Positions 15,299-23,841 are shown, counted from the first letter of the stretch. The stretch is DNA of 30,245 bases from CADCWK01 sp964244115 (GCA_964244115.1 CAXTHM010000049.1:1-30245), one strand, 5' to 3'. The notes: a model not told the origin generated them from the sequence alone. A program made the numbers and translations.

Positions 15299-16135
15299 AT
15301 GGATCGCCTGCTGAACGAACGGCCCATCGGCATGGAACGACCCGACGCCTACGCCGCGATCGCGGAGCTCTACGACCTCGAGCACGCCGGCTTCGACGAC
15401 GACGTCGAGATGTATCGGCAGTTCGCCTACGCCACCGGCGACCCCATCCTCGAACTGGCCTGCGGCTCCGGTCGCATCCTCGCCCCACTCGCGGTCGACG
15501 GGCACCGCATCACCGGTCTGGACCGGTCCGGTCCGATGCTCGAACGGGCCCGGCTGGCGATGGCCGAGATCGACCCTACGCCGGCCCATCACCTGATCGA
15601 AGGCGAGATGGCGGCGGCGGCCACCGCCAACGGCGGCCCCTTCGGGCTCGTCATCATCGGGCTGAACAGCCTGCTCCATGCCGAGAGCGGCGATGAGCAG
15701 CGGGAGATCCTGACCGCCGCCCGGCAGGCGTGCGACCCGCGCGGCCAGCTCATCATCGACGTCCTGAATCCGACCCCGGAACATCTCCAGGCGCTGTCGG
15801 GGACCGCCCTGGACGGCCAGTGGGAGTTGCCGGACGGGCGGCGGGTGATGAAGTTCAGCGACCGCCGGCTGTCCTCGGCGGAGCAGACGATCGCGACGAC
15901 GATCTGGTACGACATCCTCGGCCCGGACGGCGCCGTCCGCCGGGAGACGACCGGCTTCACCCTGCGCTACCTGCACCGGACCGAACTCCTGCTGATGCTG
16001 GAGCTCGCTGGCTGGGTCGACTTCGAGGTCTACGGCTCCTACGACCTCGACCCCGTCACCGATAGCAGCGACCGGCTGATCGTGACGGCGCAGCGGACGC
16101 CGTCCGGACGGTCGCAGACCCGGGTCATCGGCTGA
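15299..16135 (+). CDS. class I SAM-dependent methyltransferase
   Basis: A 278-aa soluble methyltransferase. Motif I is PILELACGSGRIL, the post-I acidic residue is in ITGLDRSGPMLERAR, and the motif IV region is GPFGLVIIGLNSLLH. The C-terminal half has the beta-rich ending seen in small-molecule methyltransferases (VDFEVYGSYDLDPV then SDRLIVTAQR). ATG 15299 has a GAGAGGGA site 6 nt upstream; an in-frame ATG at 15332 is a possible alternative. It lies 40 nt after the SepIVA-like gene on the same strand. The acceptor substrate cannot be predicted from the sequence. Confidence 0.85.
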   Translation: MDRLLNERPIGMERPDAYAAIAELYDLEHAGFDDDVEMYRQFAYATGDPILELACGSGRILAPLAVDGHRITGLDRSGPMLERARLAMAEIDPTPAHHLIEGEMAAAATANGGPFGLVIIGLNSLLHAESGDEQREILTAARQACDPRGQLIIDVLNPTPEHLQALSGTALDGQWELPDGRRVMKFSDRRLSSAEQTIATTIWYDILGPDGAVRRETTGFTLRYLHRTELLLMLELAGWVDFEVYGSYDLDPVTDSSDRLIVTAQRTPSGRSQTRVIG

Positions 16136-16250
16136 GATCGTGCCCGAGTCGGAGCGGTAGGTCGTCCCGATCGCGATGCAGCGACCGGGCGCCGCGGGGT
16201 ACCATCATCCTGACAGAACCCGTCCATCCCCACCCCGGAGGATCAGCACC

Positions 16251-17792
16251 ATGGATATCACCCCCGGCCTGCTCGGCCGCTACCTCGACTCGACCGAGCG
16301 AGGATCGATCAACACCGCCGCGACCGCCTACTATGCCGCGCTCGACACCGTCGCGGCTGCCTCACCGATCGCCGCCGCCGCGATCGTGCGGGAGCTGGAG
16401 GATCAGCGCTCCAGCCTCAAGCTGATCGCCAGCGAGAACTACAGCTCCCTCGCGACGCAACTGGCCCAGGGCAACCTGTTCAGCGACAAGTACGCCGAGG
16501 GCTACCCAGGCCACCGCTTCTACGCCGGCTGCGACAACGTCGACCTGATCGAGGCCGAGGCCGTCCGCCTGGCTAAGGAGCTCTTCAACGCCGACCACGC
16601 CTACGTCCAGCCGCACTCCGGCGCGGACGCCAATCTCGTCGCCTTCTCGGCGATCCTCTCCGCCCGGGTCCAGGCCCCGGCGCTGGAGCGCCTCGGTCTG
16701 GAAGATCCCGCGAAGGCGACGCCGGAACAGTGGGAGACGATCCGGGCCGAACTGAACGGGCAGCGCCTGCTCGCCCTCAACTACTACTCGGGCGGCCACC
16801 TCACCCACGGTTACCGGCACAACATCTCGGCCCGCATGTTCGAGACGTACTCCTACGCCGTCGACCGGGAGACCGGACTCCTCGATCTGGAACAGGTCCG
16901 GGCGCAGGCGCTCGAGGTGCGGCCGCTGATCCTGCTCGCGGGCTACAGCGCCTACCCGCGCCGGGTCGATTTCCGCCGGATGCGGGAGATTGCCGATGAG
17001 GTCGGGGCGGTCTTCATGGTCGACATGGCCCACTTCGCCGGGCTGGTCGCCGGCAAGGTCTTCGCGGGCGACTTCGACCCCGTCGCCCACGCCCACATCG
17101 TCACCTCGACCACCCACAAGACGCTACGCGGTCCCCGCGGCGGCATCGTCCTGTGCAAGCAGGAGTTCGCCGAGTGGGTCGACAAGGGCTGCCCGGCGAT
17201 CCTCGGCGGGCCACTGCCGCAGGTGATCGCCGCCAAGGCCGTCGCCTTCCGGGAGGCCAGCCGGCCGGAGTTCGCCAGTTACGCCCAGCAGATCGTCGAG
17301 AACTCCGCTGCGCTGGCCGCGGCGTGCATGGACGAGGGGCTGTCCGTCGTGACGGGCACCTCCGAAAACCATCTCCTTCTGATCGACGTCGAGAAGTCGT
17401 TCGGGCTCAACGGGCGCCAGGCGGAATCGGCCCTCCGCCAGGCCGGGATCACCCTGAACCGCAACAGCCTGCCGTTCGATCCGAACGGCCCGTGGTACAC
17501 CAGCGGCCTCCGGATCGGGACACCGGCCGTCACCACCCTCGGTATGGGCACGAACGAGATGCGGGAGATCGCGGCGATCGTCGGGATGGTCCTGCGCAGC
17601 ACCCGACCGGCGACGACCTCCTCCGGCAAGCCGAGCAAGGCGAAAATCGACGTCTCCGAGGATGTCATCGCCGAGGCCCGGTCACGCGTGCTCGCCCTGA
17701 CGCACGCCTTCCCGCTCTACCCCGAGCTGGATGCTGAGCTGCTCAGGACCGCCGGCTGGCTGGAAGTCGCCGAGCCGGCGATGGCCGATTGA
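16251..17792 (+). CDS. glyA: serine hydroxymethyltransferase, long (Chlamydia-type) form
   Basis: PLP enzyme that interconverts serine and glycine and charges tetrahydrofolate with a one-carbon unit. The PLP lysine lies in TSTTHKTLRGPRGG. Other landmarks are KLIASENYSS, DKYAEGYPGHRFYAGC, VQPHSGADANLVAF, SGGHLTHG and VDMAHFAGLVAG. At 513 aa it is about 90 residues longer than the common bacterial enzyme. It has an N-terminal extension (TAYYAALDTVAAASP) and an insertion around residues 140-180 (LERLGLEDPAKATPEQWE) that match the chlamydial type as I recall it. The choice of ATG 16251 rests on GGAGG 7-8 nt upstream; the frame is open to 16176 but without family similarity. It is monocistronic or the last gene of the rsmD cluster, and convergent with aroC. 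Confidence 0.96.
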   Translation: MDITPGLLGRYLDSTERGSINTAATAYYAALDTVAAASPIAAAAIVRELEDQRSSLKLIASENYSSLATQLAQGNLFSDKYAEGYPGHRFYAGCDNVDLIEAEAVRLAKELFNADHAYVQPHSGADANLVAFSAILSARVQAPALERLGLEDPAKATPEQWETIRAELNGQRLLALNYYSGGHLTHGYRHNISARMFETYSYAVDRETGLLDLEQVRAQALEVRPLILLAGYSAYPRRVDFRRMREIADEVGAVFMVDMAHFAGLVAGKVFAGDFDPVAHAHIVTSTTHKTLRGPRGGIVLCKQEFAEWVDKGCPAILGGPLPQVIAAKAVAFREASRPEFASYAQQIVENSAALAAACMDEGLSVVTGTSENHLLLIDVEKSFGLNGRQAESALRQAGITLNRNSLPFDPNGPWYTSGLRIGTPAVTTLGMGTNEMREIAAIVGMVLRSTRPATTSSGKPSKAKIDVSEDVIAEARSRVLALTHAFPLYPELDAELLRTAGWLEVAEPAMAD

Positions 17793-17822
17793 CGCCTACC
17801 CCTCCAGATACCGGCGCTGCTG

Positions 17823-17950
17823 TCGATCGAAGCGCTCGGCGGCGGAGCAGACCTCTTCTTCAGCCTCTCTCCGGCTCACCTGCTTCGCTCACCAGCCGGA
17901 AGTGGCTCTCGCTGCGCTGAGGCTCCGCAAGTGCCCGGGGAGGGGAGCAA
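17823..17950. repeat. REP-like dispersed repeat, copy B, after glyA
   Basis: Second copy of the repeat seen at 7192-7305. It shares TCGATCG at its left end, CTCTCCGGCTCACCTGCT, GGCTCCGCA, GTGCCCGG and GGGGAGCA. The loop is longer by about 14 nt. The arms CTCTCCGGCTCACCTGC (from 17867) and the reverse complement near 17928-17946 can pair into a long hairpin. No ORF is present in this gap (17793-18068). It lies between glyA and the convergent terminator. Confidence 0.8.
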
Positions 17951-17999
17951 TTCGGCCCGTCATAGAGCAGAGCAGAGACTTCTCCAGACCCTCCCTGGA

Positions 18000-18042
18000 A
18001 CGACGACAGGGCGCCGGAATCCACCGGCCGCCCTGTCGTCGT
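18000..18042. terminator. bidirectional terminator hairpin between glyA and aroC
   Basis: CGACGACAGGGCG (18001-18013) is perfectly complementary to CGCCCTGTCGTCG (18029-18041). One more A-T pair lies outside, and an inner CCGG/CCGG pair extends the stem. On the plus strand it is followed by a short T-containing stretch (TACGTTTCT). It sits between two convergent genes, the expected place for a shared terminator. Confidence 0.75.
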
Positions 18043-18068
18043 ACGTTTCTGGGTCTCCGGAACAACGG

Positions 18069-19157
18069 CTAAGCGAACCCGTCGTAGCTCCCGGTCAGCC
18101 GGGCGGCCCGGTTTACGAGGAGCAGGTCGGCCAGGGTGATCGCCATCATGGCGCCGCAGACCGGGACGGCACGGGGCACGACGGACGGGTCGTGGCGCCC
18201 CTCGATCACGATGCTGGTCTCGTTGCCATCGGTATCGACGGTCGCCTGGACCCGCTCGATCGAAGAGGTCGGCTTGATCGCGACCCGGACGACGATGTCC
18301 TCGCCCGTCGAGATCCCGCCGAGCGAGCCGCCAGCCGAGTTGGTCGTCGTCCGGACCCGGCCGTCGACGACCTCGAAGGTGTCGTTGTTGATCGACCCGC
18401 GGGACCGGGCAGTGGCGAACCCGCCACCGAACTCGACCCCCTTGGTCGCCGGGATGCTCAGCATCGCCTGGCCGATCAGGGCATCGAGCTTGTCGAACGT
18501 CGGCTCCCCGAGCCCGACCGGGACGCCGGTCGCGACGACCTCGACCACGCCGCCGAGGCTGTCCTTCTCCTCCTTGACGGCCAGGATCGCGTTCGTCATC
18601 AGCTCGGCCGCGACCGGGTCCGGGCAGCGGACGAGGTTGCGCTCGATCTCGTCGGCATCGAAGGTCTCCATCGCGATCCCGCCGATCTCCCGGGTGTAGG
18701 CCAGCACGGAGCAGCCCGCCGAGGCGAGGATCTTCCGGGCGATCGCCCCAGCCGCGACTCGGCCCCACGTCTCCCGGGCCGAAGACCGCCCGCCACCGCG
18801 GTGGTCGCGGTGGCCGTACTTCGCCCAGTAGGTGAAGTCGGCGTGGCCGGGCCGGAAGACCGAGCGCAGGTTGTCGTACTTCGAGGAGTCCTGATCCTTG
18901 TTGAAGGTGATCAGGCAGATCGGGGCGCCGGTCGCGACGCCCTCGAAGACGCCGGACAGGATCTGGACCTGGTCGCGCTCGTTCCGGGGCGAGGTCACCT
19001 TGCTCTGCCCGACGCGGCGCCGGTCGAGTTCCAGCTGGATCTCCGCCTCGGTGATCGTGAGGCCGGCCGGGCACCCTTCGATCACGACGCCCAGCGCCGG
19101 GCCATGGCTCTCGCCCCAGGTCGTGATCCGGAACAGCCGTCCGAAGGTACTCGTCAT
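18069..19157 (-). CDS. aroC: chorismate synthase
   Basis: Last enzyme of the shikimate pathway: FMN-dependent loss of phosphate from EPSP to give chorismate, the substrate of TrpE. The N-terminus FRITTWGESHGPALGVVIEG is diagnostic, followed by RRRVGQSKVTSPRNERDQV, the FNKDQDSSKYDNLRSVFRPG segment, the YGHRDHRGGGRSSARET active-site region, and the C-terminal ARAVPVCGAMMAITLAD. ATG 19157 overlaps the upstream GNAT gene by 4 nt, indicating translational coupling. The frame remains open upstream only because it shadows the GNAT gene. The length of 362 aa is normal. The stop is TAG at 18069-18071. Confidence 0.97.
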   Translation of the reverse strand: MTSTFGRLFRITTWGESHGPALGVVIEGCPAGLTITEAEIQLELDRRRVGQSKVTSPRNERDQVQILSGVFEGVATGAPICLITFNKDQDSSKYDNLRSVFRPGHADFTYWAKYGHRDHRGGGRSSARETWGRVAAGAIARKILASAGCSVLAYTREIGGIAMETFDADEIERNLVRCPDPVAAELMTNAILAVKEEKDSLGGVVEVVATGVPVGLGEPTFDKLDALIGQAMLSIPATKGVEFGGGFATARSRGSINNDTFEVVDGRVRTTTNSAGGSLGGISTGEDIVVRVAIKPTSSIERVQATVDTDGNETSIVIEGRHDPSVVPRAVPVCGAMMAITLADLLLVNRAARLTGSYDGFA

Positions 19158-20095
19158 GTCCCGGGCGTCCTGTCTGTCATCGCGAGTGCCTGGTCCGGTC
19201 GCCGGTCCAGCAGTCCCGCCAGCAGCTCCTCCCGGAGCGGCCGGCCGTAGATGCGGTAGTCGTTGTTGGACTGCCGGACGAAGCCGAACCGGTCGTAGAG
19301 CTGGCGGGACTGCTCGTTGTGTCCCTGCGTGCTCAGACCGACCGTCTCGGCCCCCGCCTGCGCCATTACCGCCGTCGCGTGGCGCAGCGTCTGGAAGCCG
19401 ACCCCCTGGCCTTGCAGCTCCGGCCGCACCGCGATCCGGTCCAGATGACCCCAGCCGCGGTAGAGCGTGACGCCGTGGTACGAGACCGGGAGCCCATCCC
19501 GCAACCCCAGATAGATCCGGACGTCGGGCATCCGGATGTAGGCCGAGAACTCGATCGGACCGTTTCGCCAGAGCCACGGGAACGCGAGGTCGTCGATCCG
19601 GCGGATCTCCAGGTACTCCGGCGAGTCCGGCCCGACGCGGACGAACGTGAGCCCGGTGGTCGCCGCGGCGTCGTCCGGCAAGATGTCGAGCTCGAGCGTG
19701 ATGACGTCTTCGAGATGCTCGAAGTCGATCGACCGGTAGAACGACGGCCGGCGGCGCTCGTCGCTCTCCAGGATCACCATCAGGTCGGCGCCGAGATGGC
19801 CCGCCGCCGCCGCCGCCGACTCGATCAGCGCCACCGAGGACGACTGCGCGCTGAGCTCCGCGACCTGGACGATGTCGGTCCGGTGTCGCCACGGCCCGAT
19901 CAATGCGAACTCCCCAGTGTCGGGTTGCCAGACGGACCGGCCGGGGAAGTTCCGGATCAGCCGGCGAATCTCCGCCCGGTCGTGGCGGTGATACCAGGTC
20001 AGCGGAAGCCGTGAGACATCCTCAAGCGTCAGCGTCGTGATGCGCTGGACGTCGCTCGATGTTCCGGACGGTCGACGCAACTCGTGGATGACCAT
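19154..20095 (-). CDS. GNAT-family N-acetyltransferase
   Basis: A 313-aa protein with a C-terminal GNAT domain. The acetyl-CoA pyrophosphate-binding motif A is RPELQGQGVGFQTL (consensus R/Q-x-x-G-x-G/A), preceded by GWGHLDRIAV and followed by AETVGLSTQGHNEQSRQLYDRFGF, a typical end-of-domain segment. The N-terminal 150 residues include EFALIGPWRHRTDI and a second acetyltransferase-like half ending SFYRSIDFEHLEDVITLELD, so it may be a tandem or degenerate double GNAT. It overlaps aroC by 4 nt and is the first gene of that pair. The acceptor substrate is unknown. ATG 20095 has no strong ribosome-binding site; GAGG lies about 16 nt upstream. Confidence 0.88.
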   Translation of the reverse strand: MVIHELRRPSGTSSDVQRITTLTLEDVSRLPLTWYHRHDRAEIRRLIRNFPGRSVWQPDTGEFALIGPWRHRTDIVQVAELSAQSSSVALIESAAAAAGHLGADLMVILESDERRRPSFYRSIDFEHLEDVITLELDILPDDAAATTGLTFVRVGPDSPEYLEIRRIDDLAFPWLWRNGPIEFSAYIRMPDVRIYLGLRDGLPVSYHGVTLYRGWGHLDRIAVRPELQGQGVGFQTLRHATAVMAQAGAETVGLSTQGHNEQSRQLYDRFGFVRQSNNDYRIYGRPLREELLAGLLDRRPDQALAMTDRTPGT

Positions 20096-20300
20096 GTCTC
20101 TGCGATTACCTCAGCCAGACGTTCCGGCTCTTGCCGCGACCAAGCATACCGCTCATGCCGCGAGCGCACCGGAACATTCGGGTCCGGGCCGGGGCAATGC
20201 CTTCGATACCGGGACGAGCATGCCGGAGTGAGCGCCCCGCCTGACTCCGGTCCCGTCCTGTTCCGTTTCAGATCCGCTGGATACCCGAGAGGACAACGAG

Positions 20301-21035
20301 ATGAACATGCCACAGGATGGTCACCAGACGGATGCATCCGGAGGGCCGGATGACGGATCAGCGGCCGGCATGCGGAGCCGTCTGCCACTCTTTCCGCTGT
20401 CGTCGCCCCTATTTCCGGGCATGTCCCTGCCGCTTCACATCTTCGAGTCACGCTACCGGCAGCTGCTCCGGGACCAGGCGGGGTCCGATCCGATCTTCGG
20501 CGTCGTCCTGACGAGATCCGGACGGGAGGTCGGTGATCGGCCGGAGATCTTCGGGGTCGGGACCGGGGCGTCGCTGCTCGGGATCCATCAGTATGACGAC
20601 GGGCGGGCGGACATCGCGGTCCGGGGCGAACGGCGGTTCCGGGTGATCGACACGGACTGGACAGGGCCGTACCTCGTCGCGACGGTCGAATGGATCGTCG
20701 ATCCCGCCGATGACGCCGGCGATGAGGAGCTAGCCTCGCTCGCCGCCCGGACCCGGACGGCGATGCTGCGGCTGGTCGCGGCGGCGGCGGGCGCGGGGAA
20801 CATGCCGGTCCCCGAGCTCAACCTGCCGGAGAACCCGACCGATCTGGGATACCTGCTCAGCCGGACCCTCTGGCTCAACACCTGGGAACGGCAGGAGCTC
20901 CTCGAAGCCCCGACCTCCGGGGAGCGGCTCGAACGCCTGCGGTCGATCATCCGACGTGAGCACCGGCTGCTCACCCAGGCCGGGGCGGCCGGGGCGCCGA
21001 TCGAACATCCGGGTTCCAGGTTCCTGCCCAACTGA
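20301..21035 (+). CDS. Lon N-terminal (LON substrate-binding) domain protein
   Basis: A 244-aa stand-alone LON domain protein without the AAA+ and protease domains of Lon. The diagnostic start is LPLFPLSSPLFPGMSLPLHI, then FESRYRQLLRD, FGVVLTRSG, a GTGASLLGI strand and the RGERRFRVID motif; the C-terminal helical part has DLGYLLSRTLWL and LERLRSIIRRE. The first 25 residues are hydrophilic and variable. ATG 20301 has GAGAGGA about 7 nt upstream. Such proteins are widespread and are annotated as peptidase S16 Lon-domain proteins, with no proven proteolysis. The neighbouring genes are divergent or convergent, so it is probably transcribed alone. Confidence 0.93.
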   Translation: MNMPQDGHQTDASGGPDDGSAAGMRSRLPLFPLSSPLFPGMSLPLHIFESRYRQLLRDQAGSDPIFGVVLTRSGREVGDRPEIFGVGTGASLLGIHQYDDGRADIAVRGERRFRVIDTDWTGPYLVATVEWIVDPADDAGDEELASLAARTRTAMLRLVAAAAGAGNMPVPELNLPENPTDLGYLLSRTLWLNTWERQELLEAPTSGERLERLRSIIRREHRLLTQAGAAGAPIEHPGSRFLPN

Positions 21036-21046
21036 CGGTCGGCGCC

Positions 21047-21487
21047 CTACTCCCCGTCGACATCGGGGGACGCCCGGAGGCCCGCCTCCCGAATCACCGC
21101 CGCAGCCGCGGCCAGTGTCGCCATGGCCGAGAGCACGCCGGTGTCCAACACGACGGCCGCGGCCGACATCGCCGGTGCCAGCCGGCGCTGCTGACGCGCG
21201 TAGACGGCTTCGGGCCACTCCCGCCCCCGACGGCGACGAACCGTCTCCAGACTCGCCTGGAGCCCGATGACGACCGACGGGTCGTGACGCTGCCAGAGTC
21301 GTTCGATCTCGCTGTGCTCCTGCCCCACGACCCGGGCGCGATAGCCGAGACCAACGAGACCATCGGCAAGGGTGGACTTGCCGGACGCACAGGGTCCGAC
21401 GACGACGATCTCCCACCTGGCATCGTCATCACCATGGACGGCCGGGACGGGGCCCGTTGGCGTCAGCGGTCGCTCTCGGTCTTGCAT
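21047..21487 (-). CDS. small P-loop nucleoside-triphosphate-binding protein
   Basis: A 146-aa protein with one clear Walker A motif, VVVGPCASGKSTLADGL (residues about 28-44). A short kinase-like region follows: YRARVVGQEHSEIERLW, DPSVVIGLQASLETVRRRRG, then AAVVLDTG near the end. This layout resembles adenylate/gluconate kinase-type small kinases but is too short for a secure family call. The start is ATG 21487 with GGAGG 5 nt upstream; a GTG at 21493 overlaps that site. It lies 30 nt after the SpoIIE-like phosphatase gene on the same strand and is very likely cotranscribed. The function is unknown; it may phosphorylate a small substrate. Confidence 0.8.
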   Translation of the reverse strand: MQDRERPLTPTGPVPAVHGDDDARWEIVVVGPCASGKSTLADGLVGLGYRARVVGQEHSEIERLWQRHDPSVVIGLQASLETVRRRRGREWPEAVYARQQRRLAPAMSAAAVVLDTGVLSAMATLAAAAAVIREAGLRASPDVDGE

Positions 21488-21517
21488 CGTCACCTCCGTC
21501 CTGGTCGTTCGTGCAGG

Positions 21518-22228
21518 CTAACCGACCGGCAGGGACGCGCTCATCGTCCGGATGCCGGTACCGCCCGCCGGTGGGCCGATCCGGACGACGCCGACCGTGC
21601 AATCGTCGGCCGGTTTGCCCTCGTCACGGGTCAAGGCCTCGGCGAGAATCCGATCGGCGACCTGTCGCGCGGTGCGATCCTCTTCCAGCGAGGCGATGTG
21701 GGCGAGCAGGTCGAGGGGCGGCCGGCCGAGCCGCCGGCCGGAGGCGCTGATCCCGTCGGACGTGATCACCACGAGCAGGCCCGGCTCGATCGGCCAGGTC
21801 CAGATCTCCGGCCGGGCCAGACGGTACCGTCCCAGCGGCGGACGCTCACTCTGGAGCAGCCTGACCCCGTCCGACGAGCGGACCGCCGCGAGCGTCCCAC
21901 CCTGATGGGTCAGGATGACTTCGTTGGCCGGCAGATCGACCGAGACCATGCCGAGCGTAGCCGAGACCTGACCGCTCCGGTTACCGAGCAGCACGTCGTT
22001 GGTCGCCCGAGCGACGACACCGTCCCGTACGCCGTCCTTGATCAGACCCACGGCCCGGGCGATCAGCATCTGACTGATCACGCGGGCGCTCCGACCACTG
22101 CCCTGACCGTCGATGACGACGAGGCTCAACCCACCGCCCGGGCGCTCGACGATCTCGGCCGTATCGCCGCTTTCCCGGCTGGCGTACTTGTGCGTCGTCG
22201 CCAGCGCCGCGTCGACCGTGAACTCCAT
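21518..22228 (-). CDS. PP2C/SpoIIE-type serine phosphatase
   Basis: A 236-aa, single-domain metal-dependent phosphatase of the SpoIIE/RsbU/RsbX type. The metal-ligand aspartates are visible in order: ASRESGDTAEIV, VVIDGQGSGRSA, VVITSDGISASGR and ADDCTVGVVRI. There is no sensor or membrane domain, which recalls RsbX. ATG 22228 is preceded by GGGGAG with a 5-nt spacer. The frame is open to 22405, but those extra 59 residues show no domain features and cover the divergent promoter region. It is followed by the P-loop gene. The likely role is dephosphorylation of an anti-anti-sigma factor or a similar partner, but no sigma/anti-sigma gene is in the window. Confidence 0.92.
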   Translation of the reverse strand: MEFTVDAALATTHKYASRESGDTAEIVERPGGGLSLVVIDGQGSGRSARVISQMLIARAVGLIKDGVRDGVVARATNDVLLGNRSGQVSATLGMVSVDLPANEVILTHQGGTLAAVRSSDGVRLLQSERPPLGRYRLARPEIWTWPIEPGLLVVITSDGISASGRRLGRPPLDLLAHIASLEEDRTARQVADRILAEALTRDEGKPADDCTVGVVRIGPPAGGTGIRTMSASLPVG

Positions 22229-22513
22229 ATCCTCTCCCCGGGATCCGACAGGTGTCCGTGACGGGTCCAGGCGAACCATCCGGTTAGCGCTGCTCGAATG
22301 ATAGGGCGTCGGCCGTGGATCCCCGGACGTGATGACTCTCGGCCGAGGCAAATCAGCTTTTTCGTCGATTCCAGCCATCGCGATGCTCGGGATGCACTCG
22401 GTCATCTGTTATCGATTCTGGTGAACGAACAACCCGAAAGTACTATGCAATCGGGCGTACAGACTAGTACCATGTGGCTAATGAGCTCTCAGAACCTCAC
22501 TGTCAGGCCATTG
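22229..22513. other. divergent intergenic region, lower GC, probable promoters
   Basis: This 285-nt region between the phosphatase and HD-GYP genes is visibly richer in A+T than its surroundings, especially about 22340-22500. A TACTAT element at 22441-22446 could be a -10 box on the plus strand, but no good -35 sequence is correctly spaced. The downstream HD-GYP frame is open through much of it, yet the translation looks non-conserved, so I treat it as regulatory. Confidence 0.4.
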
Positions 22514-23824
22514 ATGAGTCAGACCCGACCACCTCTCGCCGATGCGTGGAGAGACCGACAGCCGACACCACTGATGACCGCTCACGTGATCTGGTTGGCG
22601 GGACTCTGCCTGGCCGGCGGTGCGCTCGCCGCGTTCGTCGCGCCGACCGCCGATCCGGCCGTGATCGTGCCGACCGTGGTCCTGATCAGCGGCCTCCTGT
22701 TCGTCACCGAGTTCCTCGACCCGACCGCACCGATCTTTCGCGCCCTGTCGGTCGGCCTCTACGTCGCGGCGATCGCGCTCGCCGCGACGACCGGGCCGGC
22801 GCTGGCGGGGCTGGTCATGCTGATCGGCACGGGACCCCTGCTCTTCCTGACGGTCCGTCGCTGGTCGGTCGCCGACCGGTTGCTGACGGACATGTCATCG
22901 AGCATGATCACCGCCGCCGGGTTCTGGGGCGTCGAGCAGAGCCGGGGCGAGACCGGAGACGTGCCGGTCTGGGCGATGATTCCGCTCCAATCGGCGATCG
23001 CGCTGGTGATCGTCCTGACCCTCCGTCGCGTCCCGGGGGCGCCACACCGCCGGCGAGTCCTCTCCCGGACCGACATCCTGCTCATCGTCGCGCCGCTCGC
23101 CGTGATCGCGGTCGGCTTCGAGGCCACGCTGTCGGACCGTCACCTCGTCTTCGCGACGGTCGTCCTGGTGGTTCTCCTCGGCTGCCTGGGCGCCATCGCC
23201 AGGTTGATCGGTCGCGGCCGGACCACCGCCAGAGCCGTCGAGGGCCTCGTCACTGCCCTCGACCATCGCCACCCCGACACGTCCGCGCACTCCAGCCGCG
23301 TCTTCGCGCTCGTCTCCCGGATGCTCGACGGCGTCCCGGGCCTCCCCCCAAGCGAACGCGAGGCGATCCTGACCGCCTCCCTGATCCATGACATCGGCAA
23401 GATCGCGACGCCGGACCGGGCGCTGCTCAAACCCGGCACGCTGACGGTGGACGAACGCGAGGTCATGCAGCGACATTCGACGATCGGCGCGGAGATCGTG
23501 CGACGGGTGGACGGACTCGAGGCGACGGTGCCGATCGTCCGCCATCACCACGAGCGCTGGGACGGGGCCGGCTACCCCGACGGGTTGGTCGGGCCGGTGA
23601 TCCCCCTCGGTGCCCGGATGATCGCCGTCGCCGACACGTACGACGCCATGACGCACGACCGGGTCTACCGCCGCGCCCTCGGCCACCAGGAGGCGCTGGC
23701 CGAACTCTTCGCGGAGCGTGGTCGGCAGTTCGACCCGGTCGTCGTCGACGTCTTCTCCCGCATCATCGCCACGGAGCAGGACGCGGGGATGGCGGGGTCG
23801 ACCGGGCGGCAGGTCGCGTCCTGA
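22514..23824 (+). CDS. multi-pass membrane HD-GYP domain protein (putative cyclic-di-GMP phosphodiesterase)
   Basis: The N-terminal half holds about seven hydrophobic segments (from TAHVIWLAGLCLAGGALAA to FATVVLVVLLGCLGAIARL). The cytoplasmic C-terminal half is a canonical HD-GYP domain with TSAHSSRV, LIHDIGKIATPD, RHHHERWDGAGYPDGL, ADTYDAMTHDRVYR and a closing FDPVVVDVF. All metal-binding His/Asp positions and the GYP signature are intact, so hydrolysis of c-di-GMP or a related dinucleotide is likely. The start is uncertain. ATG 22514 is my choice; ATG 22481, 22472 and 22298 are in frame upstream and ATG 22574 lies just before the first membrane helix. No site has a strong ribosome-binding site. 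It is divergent from the SpoIIE-like phosphatase. Confidence 0.9.
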   Translation: MSQTRPPLADAWRDRQPTPLMTAHVIWLAGLCLAGGALAAFVAPTADPAVIVPTVVLISGLLFVTEFLDPTAPIFRALSVGLYVAAIALAATTGPALAGLVMLIGTGPLLFLTVRRWSVADRLLTDMSSSMITAAGFWGVEQSRGETGDVPVWAMIPLQSAIALVIVLTLRRVPGAPHRRRVLSRTDILLIVAPLAVIAVGFEATLSDRHLVFATVVLVVLLGCLGAIARLIGRGRTTARAVEGLVTALDHRHPDTSAHSSRVFALVSRMLDGVPGLPPSEREAILTASLIHDIGKIATPDRALLKPGTLTVDEREVMQRHSTIGAEIVRRVDGLEATVPIVRHHHERWDGAGYPDGLVGPVIPLGARMIAVADTYDAMTHDRVYRRALGHQEALAELFAERGRQFDPVVVDVFSRIIATEQDAGMAGSTGRQVAS

Positions 23825-23841
23825 CCGGAGTCCTCCGTGGC

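Noticed and set aside
20223..20250. CCGGAGT...ACTCCGG inverted repeat upstream of the LON-domain gene
   Set aside because: Only 7 pairs with a 14-nt loop in very GC-rich DNA; such short repeats are expected by chance.
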